Source: Brevundimonas sp. MF30-B
GTDB taxonomy: Bacteria > Pseudomonadota > Alphaproteobacteria > Caulobacterales > Caulobacteraceae
DNA: 64,000 bases
Direction of reading: 5' to 3'
Assembly: GCF_004683885.1 (NCBI RefSeq)
Contig: NZ_CP038440.1
Location: forward strand, 1,584,001 to 1,648,000
This document shows, one piece after another, positions 54,372 to 63,833 of this stretch. The stretch's first letter is position 1; each line of letters starts with the position of its first letter. A program made the translations under genes and the position numbers. The notes under the pieces are model-generated. The model was not told the DNA's origin. It made no database searches and saw only the letters and a program-made list of their open reading frames with translations.

Positions 54372-55775
54372 ATGGCCTCGGCCGCTGAACAACTCGCTGC
54401 AAACATGAACATGGGCTCGTTCGCCAGGGCGACCGAGCTTCACAAGCGCCTGCTGTTCACGCTGGGCGCGCTGCTGGTCTATCGGATTGGCACCTTCGTG
54501 CCGATTCCCGGCATCAACTCCGAAGCCTTCCTGGCCTTCTTCCAGAATCCGGAGGGGCAGCGCGGCATCCTGGACATGTTCAACATGTTCTCGGGCGGCG
54601 CGGTCGAGCGGATGGCCGTCTTCGCGCTGAACGTGATGCCCTACATCTCGGCCTCGATCATCGTGCAGCTGATGCAGGCGGTTTATCCGCCGTGGGAGAA
54701 GCTGAAGAAGGAAGGCGGGGAGAGCGGCCGCAAGCAGCTGAACCAGTACACACGCTATCTGACCGTCTTCCTGGCGGTGGCGCAATCGCTGGGCATCGCG
54801 ATCGGACTGAACGCTCAGCCGAGTCTGGTGGACAATCCCGGCCTGTTCTTCATCACCACGACCGTCGTGACCCTGACGGGCGGCACCATGTTCCTGATGT
54901 GGCTGGGCGAGCAGGTGACCGCGCGCGGGGTCGGCAACGGCATCTCGCTGATCATCTTCGCCGGCATCGTGGCGGTTCTGCCGTCCACTGTCGCGCGCCT
55001 GCTGGGCCTGGCTCAGCAGGGCCAGATGTCCGCCTTCGTCCTGCTGTTCATCGCCATCATGGCCGTGGCCGTGGTCGCCTTCATCGTCTTCATGGAGCGG
55101 GCCCAGCGTCGTCTGCTGATCCAGTATCCCAAGCGCCAGGAAGGCAACCGCATGGCGGGCGGCGAGCGTTCGTTCCTGCCGCTGAAGGTCAACACCGCCG
55201 GCGTCATCCCGGCGATCTTCGCCTCATCGCTGCTGATGCTGCCGGCGACCGTCGCCCAGTTCACAGCCAATGCCGACTTGCCTGAGTGGATGAGCTGGCT
55301 GCCGATGGTCACGGCCCAGCTGACTCACGGCCAGCCCCTGTTCATGGTGCTGTACGCCGCCCTGATCATCTTCTTCTGCTTCTTCTACACCTCGATCACC
55401 TTCAATCCGGACGACACGGCCGAGAACCTGCGCAAGTACGGCGGCTTCCTGCCGGGCATCCGTCCGGGCAAGCGCACGGCGGAGTATCTGGACTATGTGT
55501 TGACCCGCCTGACCACGATCGGCGCCGCCTACATCACCGCCGTCTGCCTGCTGCCCGAGTTTCTGGTTTCGCAGCTGGGCAACACCAGCCTCTATTTCGG
55601 CGGCACCTCGCTGCTGATCGTGGTGTCGGTGACCATGGACACGGTCTCCCAGATCCAGTCCCACCTGCTGGCCCACCAGTACGAAGGCCTGATCAAGAAG
55701 GCGAAGTTGCGCGGGCGAGGCGGCGGCCCGCGTGGCGGGGGCGGTCGTGGGACGCCGGCGCCGATTCGGCGCTGA
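54372..55775 (+). CDS. secY: preprotein translocase subunit SecY
   Basis: 467 aa with ten membrane helices. KRLLFTLGALLVYRIGTFVP, GIN in the plug region, SGGAVERMAVFALNVMPYIS, IQLMQ-like IIVQLMQAVYPPWEKL, and late YAALIIFFCFFYTSITFNPD with NLRKYGGFLPGIRPGKRTAE. Basic C-terminal tail (RGRGGGPRGGGGRGTPAPIR). Forms the Sec channel with SecE and SecG. Confidence 0.97.
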   Translation: MASAAEQLAANMNMGSFARATELHKRLLFTLGALLVYRIGTFVPIPGINSEAFLAFFQNPEGQRGILDMFNMFSGGAVERMAVFALNVMPYISASIIVQLMQAVYPPWEKLKKEGGESGRKQLNQYTRYLTVFLAVAQSLGIAIGLNAQPSLVDNPGLFFITTTVVTLTGGTMFLMWLGEQVTARGVGNGISLIIFAGIVAVLPSTVARLLGLAQQGQMSAFVLLFIAIMAVAVVAFIVFMERAQRRLLIQYPKRQEGNRMAGGERSFLPLKVNTAGVIPAIFASSLLMLPATVAQFTANADLPEWMSWLPMVTAQLTHGQPLFMVLYAALIIFFCFFYTSITFNPDDTAENLRKYGGFLPGIRPGKRTAEYLDYVLTRLTTIGAAYITAVCLLPEFLVSQLGNTSLYFGGTSLLIVVSVTMDTVSQIQSHLLAHQYEGLIKKAKLRGRGGGPRGGGGRGTPAPIRR

Positions 55776-55803
55776 TCTTCGGAACGATAGGGGAGGGCGG
55801 GGC

Positions 55804-56364
55804 GTGAACCTGATCCTGTTTGGCCCGCCCGCAGCGGGCAAGGGCACCCAGGCCAAGCGCCTGGTCGAAGAGCGCGGCATGGTGCAGCTGTCGACCGGCG
55901 ACATGCTGCGTGCCGCCATCGCTTCCGGATCGGAGCTGGGCCAGACCGTCAAGGACGTGCTGGCGCGCGGCGACCTTGTGACCGACGAGATCGTCATCGC
56001 CCTCATCGAGGACCGCCTGCCCGAGGCCGAAGCGGCAGGCGGCGCCATCTTCGACGGCTTCCCCCGCACCGTGGCCCAGGCCGAAGCCCTGGACGCCATG
56101 CTGGCTACGCGCGGCGGCCAGATCGACCGCGTCGTCCGGCTGAAGGTCGATGACGCCGCCCTGACCGAACGGATCGCCAAGCGGTTCGCCGATCAGGGCC
56201 GTCCGGACGACAATCCTGACACCTTCAAGGACCGTCTGACCGTCTACAACCGCCAGACGGCGCCGCTGCTTCCCTATTACGAAGCCCAGGGCAAGTTGAT
56301 CGAGATCGACGGCATGGGCGACATCGCGGCCGTGGCCAGGGGCATCGACGCCGCGCTGGCCTAG
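55804..56364 (+). CDS. adk: adenylate kinase (short LID form)
   Basis: 186 aa from GTG 55804. P-loop GPPAAGKGTQAK, then LSTGDMLRAAIASGSELG, FDGFPRTVAQAEAL and a C-terminal RLTVYNRQTAPLLPYY. The LID insert of the 214-aa E. coli enzyme is missing; RFADQGRPDDNPDTFKDRL bridges it directly, so this is the short type common in alphaproteobacteria. An in-frame ATG 72 bases upstream overlaps secY and is rejected. Confidence 0.96.
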   Translation: MNLILFGPPAAGKGTQAKRLVEERGMVQLSTGDMLRAAIASGSELGQTVKDVLARGDLVTDEIVIALIEDRLPEAEAAGGAIFDGFPRTVAQAEALDAMLATRGGQIDRVVRLKVDDAALTERIAKRFADQGRPDDNPDTFKDRLTVYNRQTAPLLPYYEAQGKLIEIDGMGDIAAVARGIDAALA

Positions 56365-56422
56365 GCTGCTCCGCCAAGATGAAGGGCGGCTGACTTTCTC
56401 GCCCGATGCGCGTTCAGGACAG

Positions 56423-57166
56423 ATGGCGCACGATGGCGGGGTGACACAAGACATAGACAGGGCGAAACGCGTGCGCGCCCGGGCCGTCGCGGCCTGGGCC
56501 GTTGTCGCGGCTCTGCACGGCGGGGTGGCGCTCTATCTGAACCGAACCCACGGCCAATCGCCGGCGCCGTCGCTCGCGCCGATCGAGGTCGTCCTGTTTC
56601 GTCCCCCGCCGGAGCCGATTGCGCCGCCGGCGGAGCCCGAGCCCGCAGCCAGTGAAGGCGGCGGCGCGCCAGCTGCGCCTTCGCGGGTCCGACCAACGCC
56701 GCGGCCGCCCGCAGTTCCCGTCGAACTCGCCGCGCCTCCTGAACCCGCGCCGGACCCGGACCCGGTCATTGTCGGCCAGGCCCCAATCGCCGGACCCGTC
56801 GCCGGCCAGGGCCAGGGCGGTGAGGGGACCGGAACGGGAGGAGGGACCGGCTCCGGCGTCGGGCCGGGGTCTGGGGGGCGTTTCCAGGTGTTGCGGGGCC
56901 CCACCCTTGACGAGCGTCGCCGCGCCCATCCTCCGGCCGCGCTGCGGGCGGGCCGATCTGGCCGCGCAGCGATGTCGTGCATCATCGGCTTAGACGAGCG
57001 GCTGAGCGACTGCCGCATCGTCAGCGAGACGCCGGAGGGGCAGGGCTTTGGCCCCGCCGCCCTGACCCTGGCGCCCGCGTTCCGGGCCCGTCCGCCGATC
57101 TTGGACGGCCGCGCTCAGCCGGGGACGCGGGGCGTCTTCGGCGTCATCTTCGGCCGCGACGGCTGA
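56423..57166 (+). CDS. TonB-like energy transducer protein
   Basis: 247 aa (GTG 56441 is an alternative start). One membrane segment near residues 20-38, then a Pro/Glu/Ala-rich periplasmic region (EPAPDPDP and similar), a Gly-rich stretch, and a C-terminal domain with Cys, DCRIVSETPEGQGFGPAALTL. This outline and the C-terminal motif fit TonB C-terminal domains of Caulobacterales. ExbB/ExbD are not nearby. Its place between adk and rpsM interrupts the canonical ribosomal order, and rpsM then has its own predicted promoter. Confidence 0.75.
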   Translation: MAHDGGVTQDIDRAKRVRARAVAAWAVVAALHGGVALYLNRTHGQSPAPSLAPIEVVLFRPPPEPIAPPAEPEPAASEGGGAPAAPSRVRPTPRPPAVPVELAAPPEPAPDPDPVIVGQAPIAGPVAGQGQGGEGTGTGGGTGSGVGPGSGGRFQVLRGPTLDERRRAHPPAALRAGRSGRAAMSCIIGLDERLSDCRIVSETPEGQGFGPAALTLAPAFRARPPILDGRAQPGTRGVFGVIFGRDG

Positions 57167-57194
57167 GCCCTGTCGGTTGCGGCCGCCGCGACCG

Positions 57195-57222
57195 TTGACG
57201 AAATCAGAATCAAGGGTATAAG
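57195..57222 (+). promoter_or_regulatory. predicted promoter of the rpsM-rpoA-rplQ segment
   Basis: TTGACG (57195-57200), 16-base spacer, TATAAG (57217-57222). It lies 86 bases before the GTG of rpsM and is similar to the promoter proposed before rpsJ. Confidence 0.6.
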
Positions 57223-57308
57223 GGCCGCCTTCCGCGAAGGGCGCGCACGCTCCTGGTCTGTTGACCGGAGCGTTTCCTGCGTCTGACAACGCGTATCTGG
57301 AGATTTTC

Positions 57309-57677
57309 GTGGCCCGTATCGCTGGCGTCAACATTCCGACCAACAAGCGCGTCGAAATCGCGCTTCAGTACATCCATGGCATCGGCGCGCACGCCGCCAA
57401 GGAGATCACGGCCAAGGTGGGCATCGAGCCCTCGCGCCGCGTCAACCAGCTGACGGACGCCGAAGTCCTGCAGATTCGCGAGACCATCGACAAGGACCAC
57501 ACCGTAGAGGGCGATCTGCGTCGTGAGACCTCGATGAACATCAAGCGTCTGATGGACCTGGCCTGCTATCGCGGCCTGCGTCACCGCAAGGGCCTGCCGG
57601 TCCGCGGTCAGCGCACGCACACCAATGCTCGCACCCGCAAGGGCCCCGCCAAGCCGATCGCCGGCAAGAAGAAGTAA
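57309..57677 (+). CDS. rpsM: 30S ribosomal protein S13
   Basis: 122 aa from GTG 57309. [39 protein letters not shown] and [20 protein letters not shown] are S13. The GTG start is fixed by the universal MARIAG opening. Head protein contacting P-site tRNA. Confidence 0.97.
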   Translation: MARIAGVNIPTNKRVEIALQYIHGIGAHAAKEITAKVGIEPSRRVNQLTDAEVLQIRETIDKDHTVEGDLRRETSMNIKRLMDLACYRGLRHRKGLPVRGQRTHTNARTRKGPAKPIAGKKK

Positions 57678-57686
57678 GACATAGCC

Positions 57687-58076
57687 ATGGCCAAGGAACA
57701 GGGTCGCGTTAAGCGCCGCGAACGCAAGAACATCACCTCGGGCGTCGCCCACGTGAATGCGTCGTTCAACAACACCATGATCACGATCACCGACGCCCAG
57801 GGCAACGCCATCTCCTGGTCCTCGGCGGGTCACATGGGCTTCAAGGGTTCGCGCAAATCGACCCCGTACGCCGCCCAGATGGCCGCGGAAGACGCCGGCA
57901 AGAAGGCCGCCGAGCACGGCGTCAAGACGCTGGAAGTCAATGTGTCGGGCCCTGGCTCCGGTCGTGAATCGGCTCTGCGCGCCCTGCAGGCCGTGGGCAT
58001 GACGATCACGACCATCCGCGACGTGACGCCGATGCCCCACAACGGCTGCCGTCCGCCCAAACGCCGCCGCGTCTAA
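57687..58076 (+). CDS. rpsK: 30S ribosomal protein S11
   Basis: 129 aa. [59 protein letters not shown] and [18 protein letters not shown]. Platform protein contacting the Shine-Dalgarno helix. Confidence 0.98.
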   Translation: MAKEQGRVKRRERKNITSGVAHVNASFNNTMITITDAQGNAISWSSAGHMGFKGSRKSTPYAAQMAAEDAGKKAAEHGVKTLEVNVSGPGSGRESALRALQAVGMTITTIRDVTPMPHNGCRPPKRRRV

Positions 58077-58162
58077 GCGACAGCGCCGCACGACCCCCTA
58101 TTCCCGCCAACCGCGCCCCGTCGACAGGGCGCGGATCTGGCGAAACCCGTTCGAGGGACAAA

Positions 58163-59182
58163 ATGATCGAGAAGAACTGGCAAGAGCTGATCCGTCCCGA
58201 GAAACCGCAGATCGAGACCGGCGCCGACGCCCAACGCAAAGCGCGTCTGGTGGCCGAACCTCTGGAGCGCGGTTTCGGTGTGACGCTCGGCAACGCCCTG
58301 CGGCGCGTGCTGCTGTCCTCGCTGCAAGGCGCGGCGGTCACGGCCATCCAAATTGACGGCGTGGTCCATGAATTCTCGTCGCTGGAAGGCGTGCGGGAAG
58401 ACGTGGTCGACATCGTCCTGAACATCAAGCAACTGGCGCTGCGCATGCATGCCGAGGGGCCCAAGCGCATGACGCTGAAAGCCACTGGCCCGGGCGCCGT
58501 CACCGCCGGTCAGATCGACGCTCCGGCCGACATCGAGGTGCTGAACCCCGATCACGTCATCTGCACCCTGGACGACGGCGCTTCGGTGCGCATGGAACTG
58601 ACGGTCCAGAACGGCAAGGGCTACGTCGCCGCCGAGATGAACCGTCCGGAAGACGCCCCGATCGGCCTGATCGCCGTCGACGCCCTGTATTCGCCGGTGA
58701 AGCGCGTCGCCTACCGCGTCGAGCCGACCCGTCAGGGCCAATCGCTGGACTATGACAAGCTGATCATGGAGGTCGAAACCAACGGCGCCGTGACCCCGGT
58801 GGACGCGGTGGCCTACGCCTCGCGCATTCTCCAGGACCAGCTGCAGATTTTCATCACCTTCGACGAGCCCAAGGCGGCGGTGGAACAGTCGGACGGCAAG
58901 CCCGACCTGCCGTTCAACCCGGCCCTGCTGAAGAAGGTGGACGAGCTGGAACTGTCGGTTCGTTCGGCCAACTGCCTGAAGAACGACAACATCGTCTACA
59001 TCGGCGACCTGATCCAGAAGACCGAGGGCGAGATGCTTCGCACCCCGAACTTCGGCCGCAAGTCGCTGAACGAGATCAAGGAAGTGCTGGCGACCATGGG
59101 CCTCAGCCTCGGCATGGATGTGCCGAACTGGCCGCCGGAAAACATCGAAGATCTGGCCAAGAAGTTCGACGACCAGATCTAA
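58163..59182 (+). CDS. rpoA: RNA polymerase alpha subunit
   Basis: 339 aa. N-terminal domain: [36 protein letters not shown]-terminal domain: [20 protein letters not shown] and [20 protein letters not shown], the UP-element/activator surface. Preceded by an 86-base gap after rpsK. Confidence 0.98.
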   Translation: MIEKNWQELIRPEKPQIETGADAQRKARLVAEPLERGFGVTLGNALRRVLLSSLQGAAVTAIQIDGVVHEFSSLEGVREDVVDIVLNIKQLALRMHAEGPKRMTLKATGPGAVTAGQIDAPADIEVLNPDHVICTLDDGASVRMELTVQNGKGYVAAEMNRPEDAPIGLIAVDALYSPVKRVAYRVEPTRQGQSLDYDKLIMEVETNGAVTPVDAVAYASRILQDQLQIFITFDEPKAAVEQSDGKPDLPFNPALLKKVDELELSVRSANCLKNDNIVYIGDLIQKTEGEMLRTPNFGRKSLNEIKEVLATMGLSLGMDVPNWPPENIEDLAKKFDDQI

Positions 59183-59288
59183 GTTTCAACCCTCCGCCCA
59201 AGACCCTCAGGGTCGCGGAGCGGTTAGAATGAGAGAGCCCCAGGTCCGCAAGGCTCGCGGAAACCAGGGTTGAGTAGGAGAGACCCCG

Positions 59289-59708
59289 ATGCGCCACGGC
59301 GCCGCCTATCGCAAGCTCGGCCGTACGGTCAGCCACCGCCAGGCCATGTTCGCCAACATGGCCGCTTCGCTGATCAAGCACGAGCAGATCACGACCACCC
59401 TGCCCAAGGCGAAGGAACTGCGTCCCTTCGTCGAGAAGCTGGTGACCTTGGCCAAGAAGGGCGATCTGCACGCTCGTCGTCAGGCCATCAGCCAGGTCCG
59501 CGATGTGCCGCAAGTCGGCAAGCTGTTCGAAACGCTCGGCCCGCGCTACGCCGAACGCAACGGCGGCTATATCCGCATCATGAAGGCCGGCTACCGCCAC
59601 GGCGACAACGCGCCGATGGCCGTGATCGAGTTCGTCGATCGCGACGCTGACGCCAAGGGCTTGGATTCGGGCCCGGTCGACGCCTTTGAGGGCGACGACG
59701 AAGCCTGA
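59289..59708 (+). CDS. rplQ: 50S ribosomal protein L17
   Basis: 139 aa. [40 protein letters not shown] and [20 protein letters not shown], with an acidic C-terminal tail. Last gene of the super-operon. Confidence 0.97.
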   Translation: MRHGAAYRKLGRTVSHRQAMFANMAASLIKHEQITTTLPKAKELRPFVEKLVTLAKKGDLHARRQAISQVRDVPQVGKLFETLGPRYAERNGGYIRIMKAGYRHGDNAPMAVIEFVDRDADAKGLDSGPVDAFEGDDEA

Positions 59709-59736
59709 TCGGCCTCGACGCCGACTGATCTATCAA

Positions 59737-59770
59737 GGGGCGGCTGGAGCGATCCGGCCGCCTCTTTGCT
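59737..59770 (+). terminator. terminator of the ribosomal super-operon
   Basis: GGGGCGGC pairs with GCCGCCTC (one G-T), inner GGA/TCC adds to the stem, and TCTTTGCTT follows. It starts 28 bases past rplQ. Confidence 0.65.
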
Positions 59771-59783
59771 TGCCGGAAACCCG

Positions 59784-60254
59784 ATGACCGAAGACGCCCG
59801 CATCGTTGCGTTCGAACCCCGCCATGCCGAGGCATGGGCCGCATTGAACACCGCCTGGCTGATCGAAGGGGGCTTCGAGATCGAGGCCAAGGATCGCAAG
59901 GTCATCGACGATCCGGAGGGCGCGATCCTGGCTCCTGGCGGTCGCATCTTCATAGTCGAGCTAGACGGAGAAGCCGTCGGCTGCTGCGCCCTGATGGCCA
60001 TGGACGATGGCGGGTTCGAGGTGGCCAAGATGACTGTGACGCCCTCCGCCCGGGGACGAGGGCTGTCGCGTCGGCTGCTGGACGCCTGCGAGGCGGAGGC
60101 GCGTGTCCTGGGCGCCCTCAGGCTGTATCTGGAGACCTCCAGCACTCTGACCGTGGCGGGAGGGCTGTACCGCAGCTACGGCTTTGCCGAACTGCCGCCG
60201 CGTCCGACGCCTTATGCGCGCGCTGACGTCTTCATGGAGAAGAGGCTGGGCTGA
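59784..60254 (+). CDS. GNAT-family N-acetyltransferase
   Basis: 156 aa from ATG 59784. Acetyl-CoA loop is VTPSARGRGLSRRLLDACE (R/QxxGxG/A type), with VGCCALMAMDDGGFEVAKM before it and LYRSYGFAELP after it. The motif set is that of small-molecule or peptide acetyltransferases; the substrate is unknown. It follows the super-operon terminator and is convergent with the ABC permease gene. Confidence 0.88.
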   Translation: MTEDARIVAFEPRHAEAWAALNTAWLIEGGFEIEAKDRKVIDDPEGAILAPGGRIFIVELDGEAVGCCALMAMDDGGFEVAKMTVTPSARGRGLSRRLLDACEAEARVLGALRLYLETSSTLTVAGGLYRSYGFAELPPRPTPYARADVFMEKRLG

Positions 60255-60257
60255 CGC

Positions 60258-61103
60258 CTACTCCTTCGAGAGGTCCTGACGCTGGAACCAGACGAGGGCG
60301 GCGAAGAAGGGGATGAAGGTCCATCCCGCCAGGCTGACAATGGCCTTGGCCAGCATCGTGGTCTGGTTGGTCTGGATCGCGGCCTTCAGACTGTCGAACG
60401 CCAGGCCGGGCATCAATAGATGAGCCAGCCAGCTGGTCAGCTCCAGTCCGAAGACCGAGGCCAGCTGACTCAGGAAGAACTGGGCGACGCCGACGATCAG
60501 CGGCAGGAACAGCGCCGCCAGCAGCGACCGCGTGAACACCGCGGCCAAGAGCGCCAGCATCAGAAACTGCATCACCCGCACCATGCCGGAGACAAACAGC
60601 AGCGCGAAATCACCCGCCTGCGAGCCGCTGAGGCTGAAGGCGAAGCTGCGCTGATACATGAGGCCTCGGATCGCTTCGGCGCACATTGCGCTGGCCAGGT
60701 AGGCAAGGAGGGCGGCGAGGACGAGCATCTTCACCACGCCGACCTTGCCGATGATCGTATTGGCGCGGCTGTTGCGGGCCAAGGTCAGGCGAGCCGTCTC
60801 CCAGCGATAGTCACCGGCGAAAATGACCGCCGAGCCGATCAGCACGAAGGCCAGGACTGCGGGATTGGCCAGGCTTGCAGCCTGGCTGACCAGCGCCGCG
60901 CCCATGTCCAGGACGCCGCCCGTTCCAGTCAGTTCGGGCGGCAGTTGGACGTCCTTCAGCTCGCTCGTCCGCTGCTGGATCATGAAGTAGCCGAAAACGG
61001 TCAGGGCGAGGCCGGCCAAAGGGGCGAACAACACGCTCCAGAACATGGCCGAGCGATTGCGCCATAGGCGATAGCCCTCGGAACGAATGGCGTCAGACAG
61101 CAT
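60258..61103 (-). CDS. ABC-2 type permease
   Basis: 281 aa from ATG 61103, the residue at which the typical LSDAIRSEGYRLWRNRSAMF opening begins; longer in-frame starts sit inside the ATPase gene. Six hydrophobic segments, with a periplasmic part (TSELKDVQLPPELTG) after the first and the usual DYRWETARLTLARNSRAN cytoplasmic motif. It forms an exporter with the upstream ATPase, whose stop it overlaps by 11 bases. Cargo unknown. Confidence 0.88.
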   Translation of the reverse strand: MLSDAIRSEGYRLWRNRSAMFWSVLFAPLAGLALTVFGYFMIQQRTSELKDVQLPPELTGTGGVLDMGAALVSQAASLANPAVLAFVLIGSAVIFAGDYRWETARLTLARNSRANTIIGKVGVVKMLVLAALLAYLASAMCAEAIRGLMYQRSFAFSLSGSQAGDFALLFVSGMVRVMQFLMLALLAAVFTRSLLAALFLPLIVGVAQFFLSQLASVFGLELTSWLAHLLMPGLAFDSLKAAIQTNQTTMLAKAIVSLAGWTFIPFFAALVWFQRQDLSKE

Positions 61104-61989
61104 CACGGTCTCCCGTCTCGGCCATGAAGACGCTTTCCAGGTCGCCGCCAACCCAGCGCGCTTCGTCGATGTCGACACCCTTTTGGATCAGGGCTCGCAG
61201 CAGTGCGGGGGCCTCGGCGCGCGGCAGGGTGGCCAGAACGGCGTCGCCCTCGATCGTCCCGCGCTCTCCCAGCACGCCCATCATGGTCGCCAGCGGCGTG
61301 CCGGACAGGCGCAGGCGTTCGCCCGCGCCGGCCATCAGCTCGCTGACCTTGCCCTCGGCGGCCAGGCGGCCCTTGTTGAAGATGGCGACGCGGTCGCAGA
61401 CACGCTGGACCTCGAGCAACTGGTGGCTGGCGAGGATGACGGTGACGCCGTCGTTGTCGGCCAGAGAGCGGATCAGGGCGCGCATCTCCTGGATGCCGGG
61501 CGGGTCCATGCCCGAGGTCGGTTCATCCAGGATGACGAGGTCAGGCCGCGTCATCAGGGCGGCGGCGACGCCCAGCCGCTGCAGCATGCCGACGGAGAAG
61601 CCCCGCACCTTGCGGTTCGCCGCCGCCGACAGGCCGACCCGGTCCAGCCAGGCGTCGATCTGCACCGATCGCGCCTCGCCATGGGCCAGGGACAGCCACA
61701 TAAGAACCTGGCGCGCGGTCATGTAGGGCGGGAAGCGGGGCGTCTCGATCATGGAGCCGACGCGGCGCATGGCGGTCGGGTCGCCCGGGCGGCCGCCCAG
61801 TATCTCCACCTCGCCCTGTGTCGGCCGGATCAGGCCCAGAAGGATGCGAAACAGGGTTGATTTGCCCGCGCCATTGGGTCCCAGCACGCCATAGACGCCG
61901 CCGCGCGGCACGATCAGGTCCAGACCATCAAGGGCGCGGACCGCGCCATAGGTCTTGGTCAGGCGCCGGGTCTGGATGACGGTGTTCAT
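61093..61989 (-). CDS. ABC transporter ATP-binding protein
   Basis: 298 aa from ATG 61989. Walker A GPNGAGKST, signature FSVGMLQR (in place of SGG), Walker B LVILDEPTSGMDP and H-loop ILASHQLLEV. The FSVGM signature is the variant of drug/antibiotic exporter ATPases such as BcrA types. The C-terminal part (PRAEAPALLRALIQKGVDID) is also usual for them. Coupled to the ABC-2 permease by overlap. Confidence 0.92.
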   Translation of the reverse strand: MNTVIQTRRLTKTYGAVRALDGLDLIVPRGGVYGVLGPNGAGKSTLFRILLGLIRPTQGEVEILGGRPGDPTAMRRVGSMIETPRFPPYMTARQVLMWLSLAHGEARSVQIDAWLDRVGLSAAANRKVRGFSVGMLQRLGVAAALMTRPDLVILDEPTSGMDPPGIQEMRALIRSLADNDGVTVILASHQLLEVQRVCDRVAIFNKGRLAAEGKVSELMAGAGERLRLSGTPLATMMGVLGERGTIEGDAVLATLPRAEAPALLRALIQKGVDIDEARWVGGDLESVFMAETGDRDAV

Positions 61990-62097
61990 GAAGGCGAGCC
62001 TGCCCGGCGCAACGCCGCTCGACAAGCCGTGTCAGACGCCGAGTCGATTAAGCTTCCGCAATGTTCTGACCGCCGAAGTCCCCGCCGCTCGCTCGGG

Positions 62098-63030
62098 CTA
62101 GGCGAACCGCGACATCGTCTCGAACGCGGCGGCGGCCTGGGCGTACTCGCGGCGCAGGCGGGCGATCAGATCTGCGGTCGAGGGGATGTCGTGCACGGCG
62201 CCCGCGCCCTGGCCGGCGGACCAGACGGTCTTCCAGGCCTTGGCCTCTTCGCCCATGTCCAGCTTGTGTTCGGGGAGGGATTTGGGATCCACGCCGTTCT
62301 GGATCAGCGACGGCGTCATGAAGTTGGCGGGGATGCCCGAGACGGCGGGCGTGTAGGTGATGTCCATGGAGCCTGCCTCGACCACCATCTGTTTGTAGGC
62401 CTCGGGCGCGCTGCTTTCTCCGGTGGCGATGAAGCGGGTGCCCATATAGGCGAAGTCGCAGCCCATCATGCGTGTCGCGGCCACGTCGCGCCCGGTGGAC
62501 AGGCAGCCGGACAGAATCAGGGTTCCGTCAAAGAACGACCGCACCTCCTCCACAAGGGCGAAGGGGTTGACCACGCCGGCATGGCCGCCCGCCCCGTTGG
62601 CCACCATGATCAGCCCGTCGACGCCGGCCTCGGCGGCCTTTCTGGCGTGGCGCACGTTTGCGATGTCATGAAACACCACGCCGCCGTAGCCGTGGACCGC
62701 GTCCACCAGGTCCCGTACGGCGCCCAACGAGGTGATGATCAGTGGCACCTGCTCCTCGACCGAAACCTGCAGATCGGCCATCAGGCGCGGATTGGTCGGG
62801 TGGACGATGTGATTGACGCCGAACGCCGCCGCATCGGCGTTCCGACGCGCCTTGATGTCGTGCAGCCATTCCCGATAGCCCTCGGTCGTACGCTGGTTCA
62901 GCGACGGGAAGGTGCCTATGACGCCGGCGTTGCAGCACTCGACCACCAGGTCCGGGCCGGACACCAGGAACATGGGCGCGGCGATGACCGGCAGCTTGAG
63001 GCCGGCTTGCAGCGAGGCGGGAATGGCCAC
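62098..63030 (-). CDS. nitronate monooxygenase family flavoprotein
   Basis: 310 aa TIM barrel. LPVIAAPMFLVSGPDLVVEC, GTFPSLN, FHDIANVRHARKAAEAGVDG, ANGAGGHAGVVNPFALVEEV, LSGCLSTGRDVAATRMMGCD and MGTRFIATGESSA match the FMN-dependent NMO/2-nitropropane dioxygenase family. Class I NMOs detoxify alkyl nitronates; many relatives are enoyl-ACP reductase-like, so the substrate is open. Single gene. Confidence 0.9.
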   Translation of the reverse strand: MAIPASLQAGLKLPVIAAPMFLVSGPDLVVECCNAGVIGTFPSLNQRTTEGYREWLHDIKARRNADAAAFGVNHIVHPTNPRLMADLQVSVEEQVPLIITSLGAVRDLVDAVHGYGGVVFHDIANVRHARKAAEAGVDGLIMVANGAGGHAGVVNPFALVEEVRSFFDGTLILSGCLSTGRDVAATRMMGCDFAYMGTRFIATGESSAPEAYKQMVVEAGSMDITYTPAVSGIPANFMTPSLIQNGVDPKSLPEHKLDMGEEAKAWKTVWSAGQGAGAVHDIPSTADLIARLRREYAQAAAAFETMSRFA

Positions 63031-63368
63031 GGGCGTCTCCTGAAGAGCGTTTCGTTTGGCTACGCTTAGCGGGCTGTCGCTGGGTAAGGCAATCGGGCGA
63101 GTTCAGAGGGTGGGCGGAAAAACAGAGTCTGAATGGTGTGAATGGTGTGAAATCCGGCGCCGGGGCGAAGGCGCGTAGCCGGCTGCTCAAGTATGACATG
63201 GCCTCGAAGCATGCGCGGGAAATGAACCGCGCTACGATTCAAGGTCCTGATCTAAAAGACAATTAGACGCTGGAGCGTGACAGGTTGATCACGCTGTCGC
63301 GGGGATGAACGGGAGGCGAGGTGGCTGTAAAATGGCGGCGATGAAAACTCCGTGCTACGGCGCGGATC
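63031..63368. other. 338-bp intergenic region before queF
   Basis: No gene is supported. A 22-codon frame (63198-63266) has no clear ribosome site. A short tandem TGAATGGTG occurs near 63130-63150. GCGTGA (63275-63280) and TCACGC (63289-63294) form a dyad overlapping GACAG/CTGTC, an operator-like site. No preQ1 riboswitch could be recognised. Confidence 0.5.
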
Positions 63369-63830
63369 ATGACCACCGACACCTCCGGCCTCTCACAACT
63401 CGGCCGCCAGATCGAAGCGCCTGTCAGCCCGGAGACGGCTGAGCTGGAGCGCGTGCCCAATCCGCATCCGGGGACGTTGTACGCCGCCCGCTTCACGGCG
63501 CCGGAGTTCACCAGTCTTTGCCCGGTGACCGGCCAGCCCGACTTCGCCCACTTGGTGATCGACTATGTCCCCGGCGACTGGCTGGTCGAATCCAAGAGCC
63601 TGAAGCTGTATCTTACCAGTTTCCGCAATCACGGCGCCTTCCACGAGGACTGCACCGTGGCGATCGGCAAGCGGTTGGCGGACCTTTTGGAGCCGACGTG
63701 GCTGCGGATCGGCGGATACTGGTATCCGCGCGGCGGCATTCCCATCGACGTCTTCTGGCAAACCGGTCCGGCGCCCGCGGGCCTGTGGCTGCCCGACCAG
63801 GGCGTACCGACCTATCGCGGACGGGGTTGA
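63369..63830 (+). CDS. queF: NADPH-dependent 7-cyano-7-deazaguanine reductase
   Basis: 153 aa, the short unimodular type. Catalytic Cys51 in [13 protein letters not shown] with Asp58, then the QueF motif [16 protein letters not shown] (Glu74). It reduces preQ0 to preQ1 for queuosine in tRNA, a four-electron nitrile reduction. Other queuosine genes are not in the window. It ends 3 bases before a DUF817 gene, so the two are likely co-transcribed. Confidence 0.96.
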   Translation: MTTDTSGLSQLGRQIEAPVSPETAELERVPNPHPGTLYAARFTAPEFTSLCPVTGQPDFAHLVIDYVPGDWLVESKSLKLYLTSFRNHGAFHEDCTVAIGKRLADLLEPTWLRIGGYWYPRGGIPIDVFWQTGPAPAGLWLPDQGVPTYRGRG

Positions 63831-63833
63831 GGC

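Noticed and set aside
63198..63266. 22-codon frame before queF
   Set aside because: No ribosome site, no coupling and no recognisable sequence.
63031..63368. preQ1 riboswitch before queF
   Set aside because: I could not find the small pseudoknot or its conserved core; a covariance-model search would settle it.
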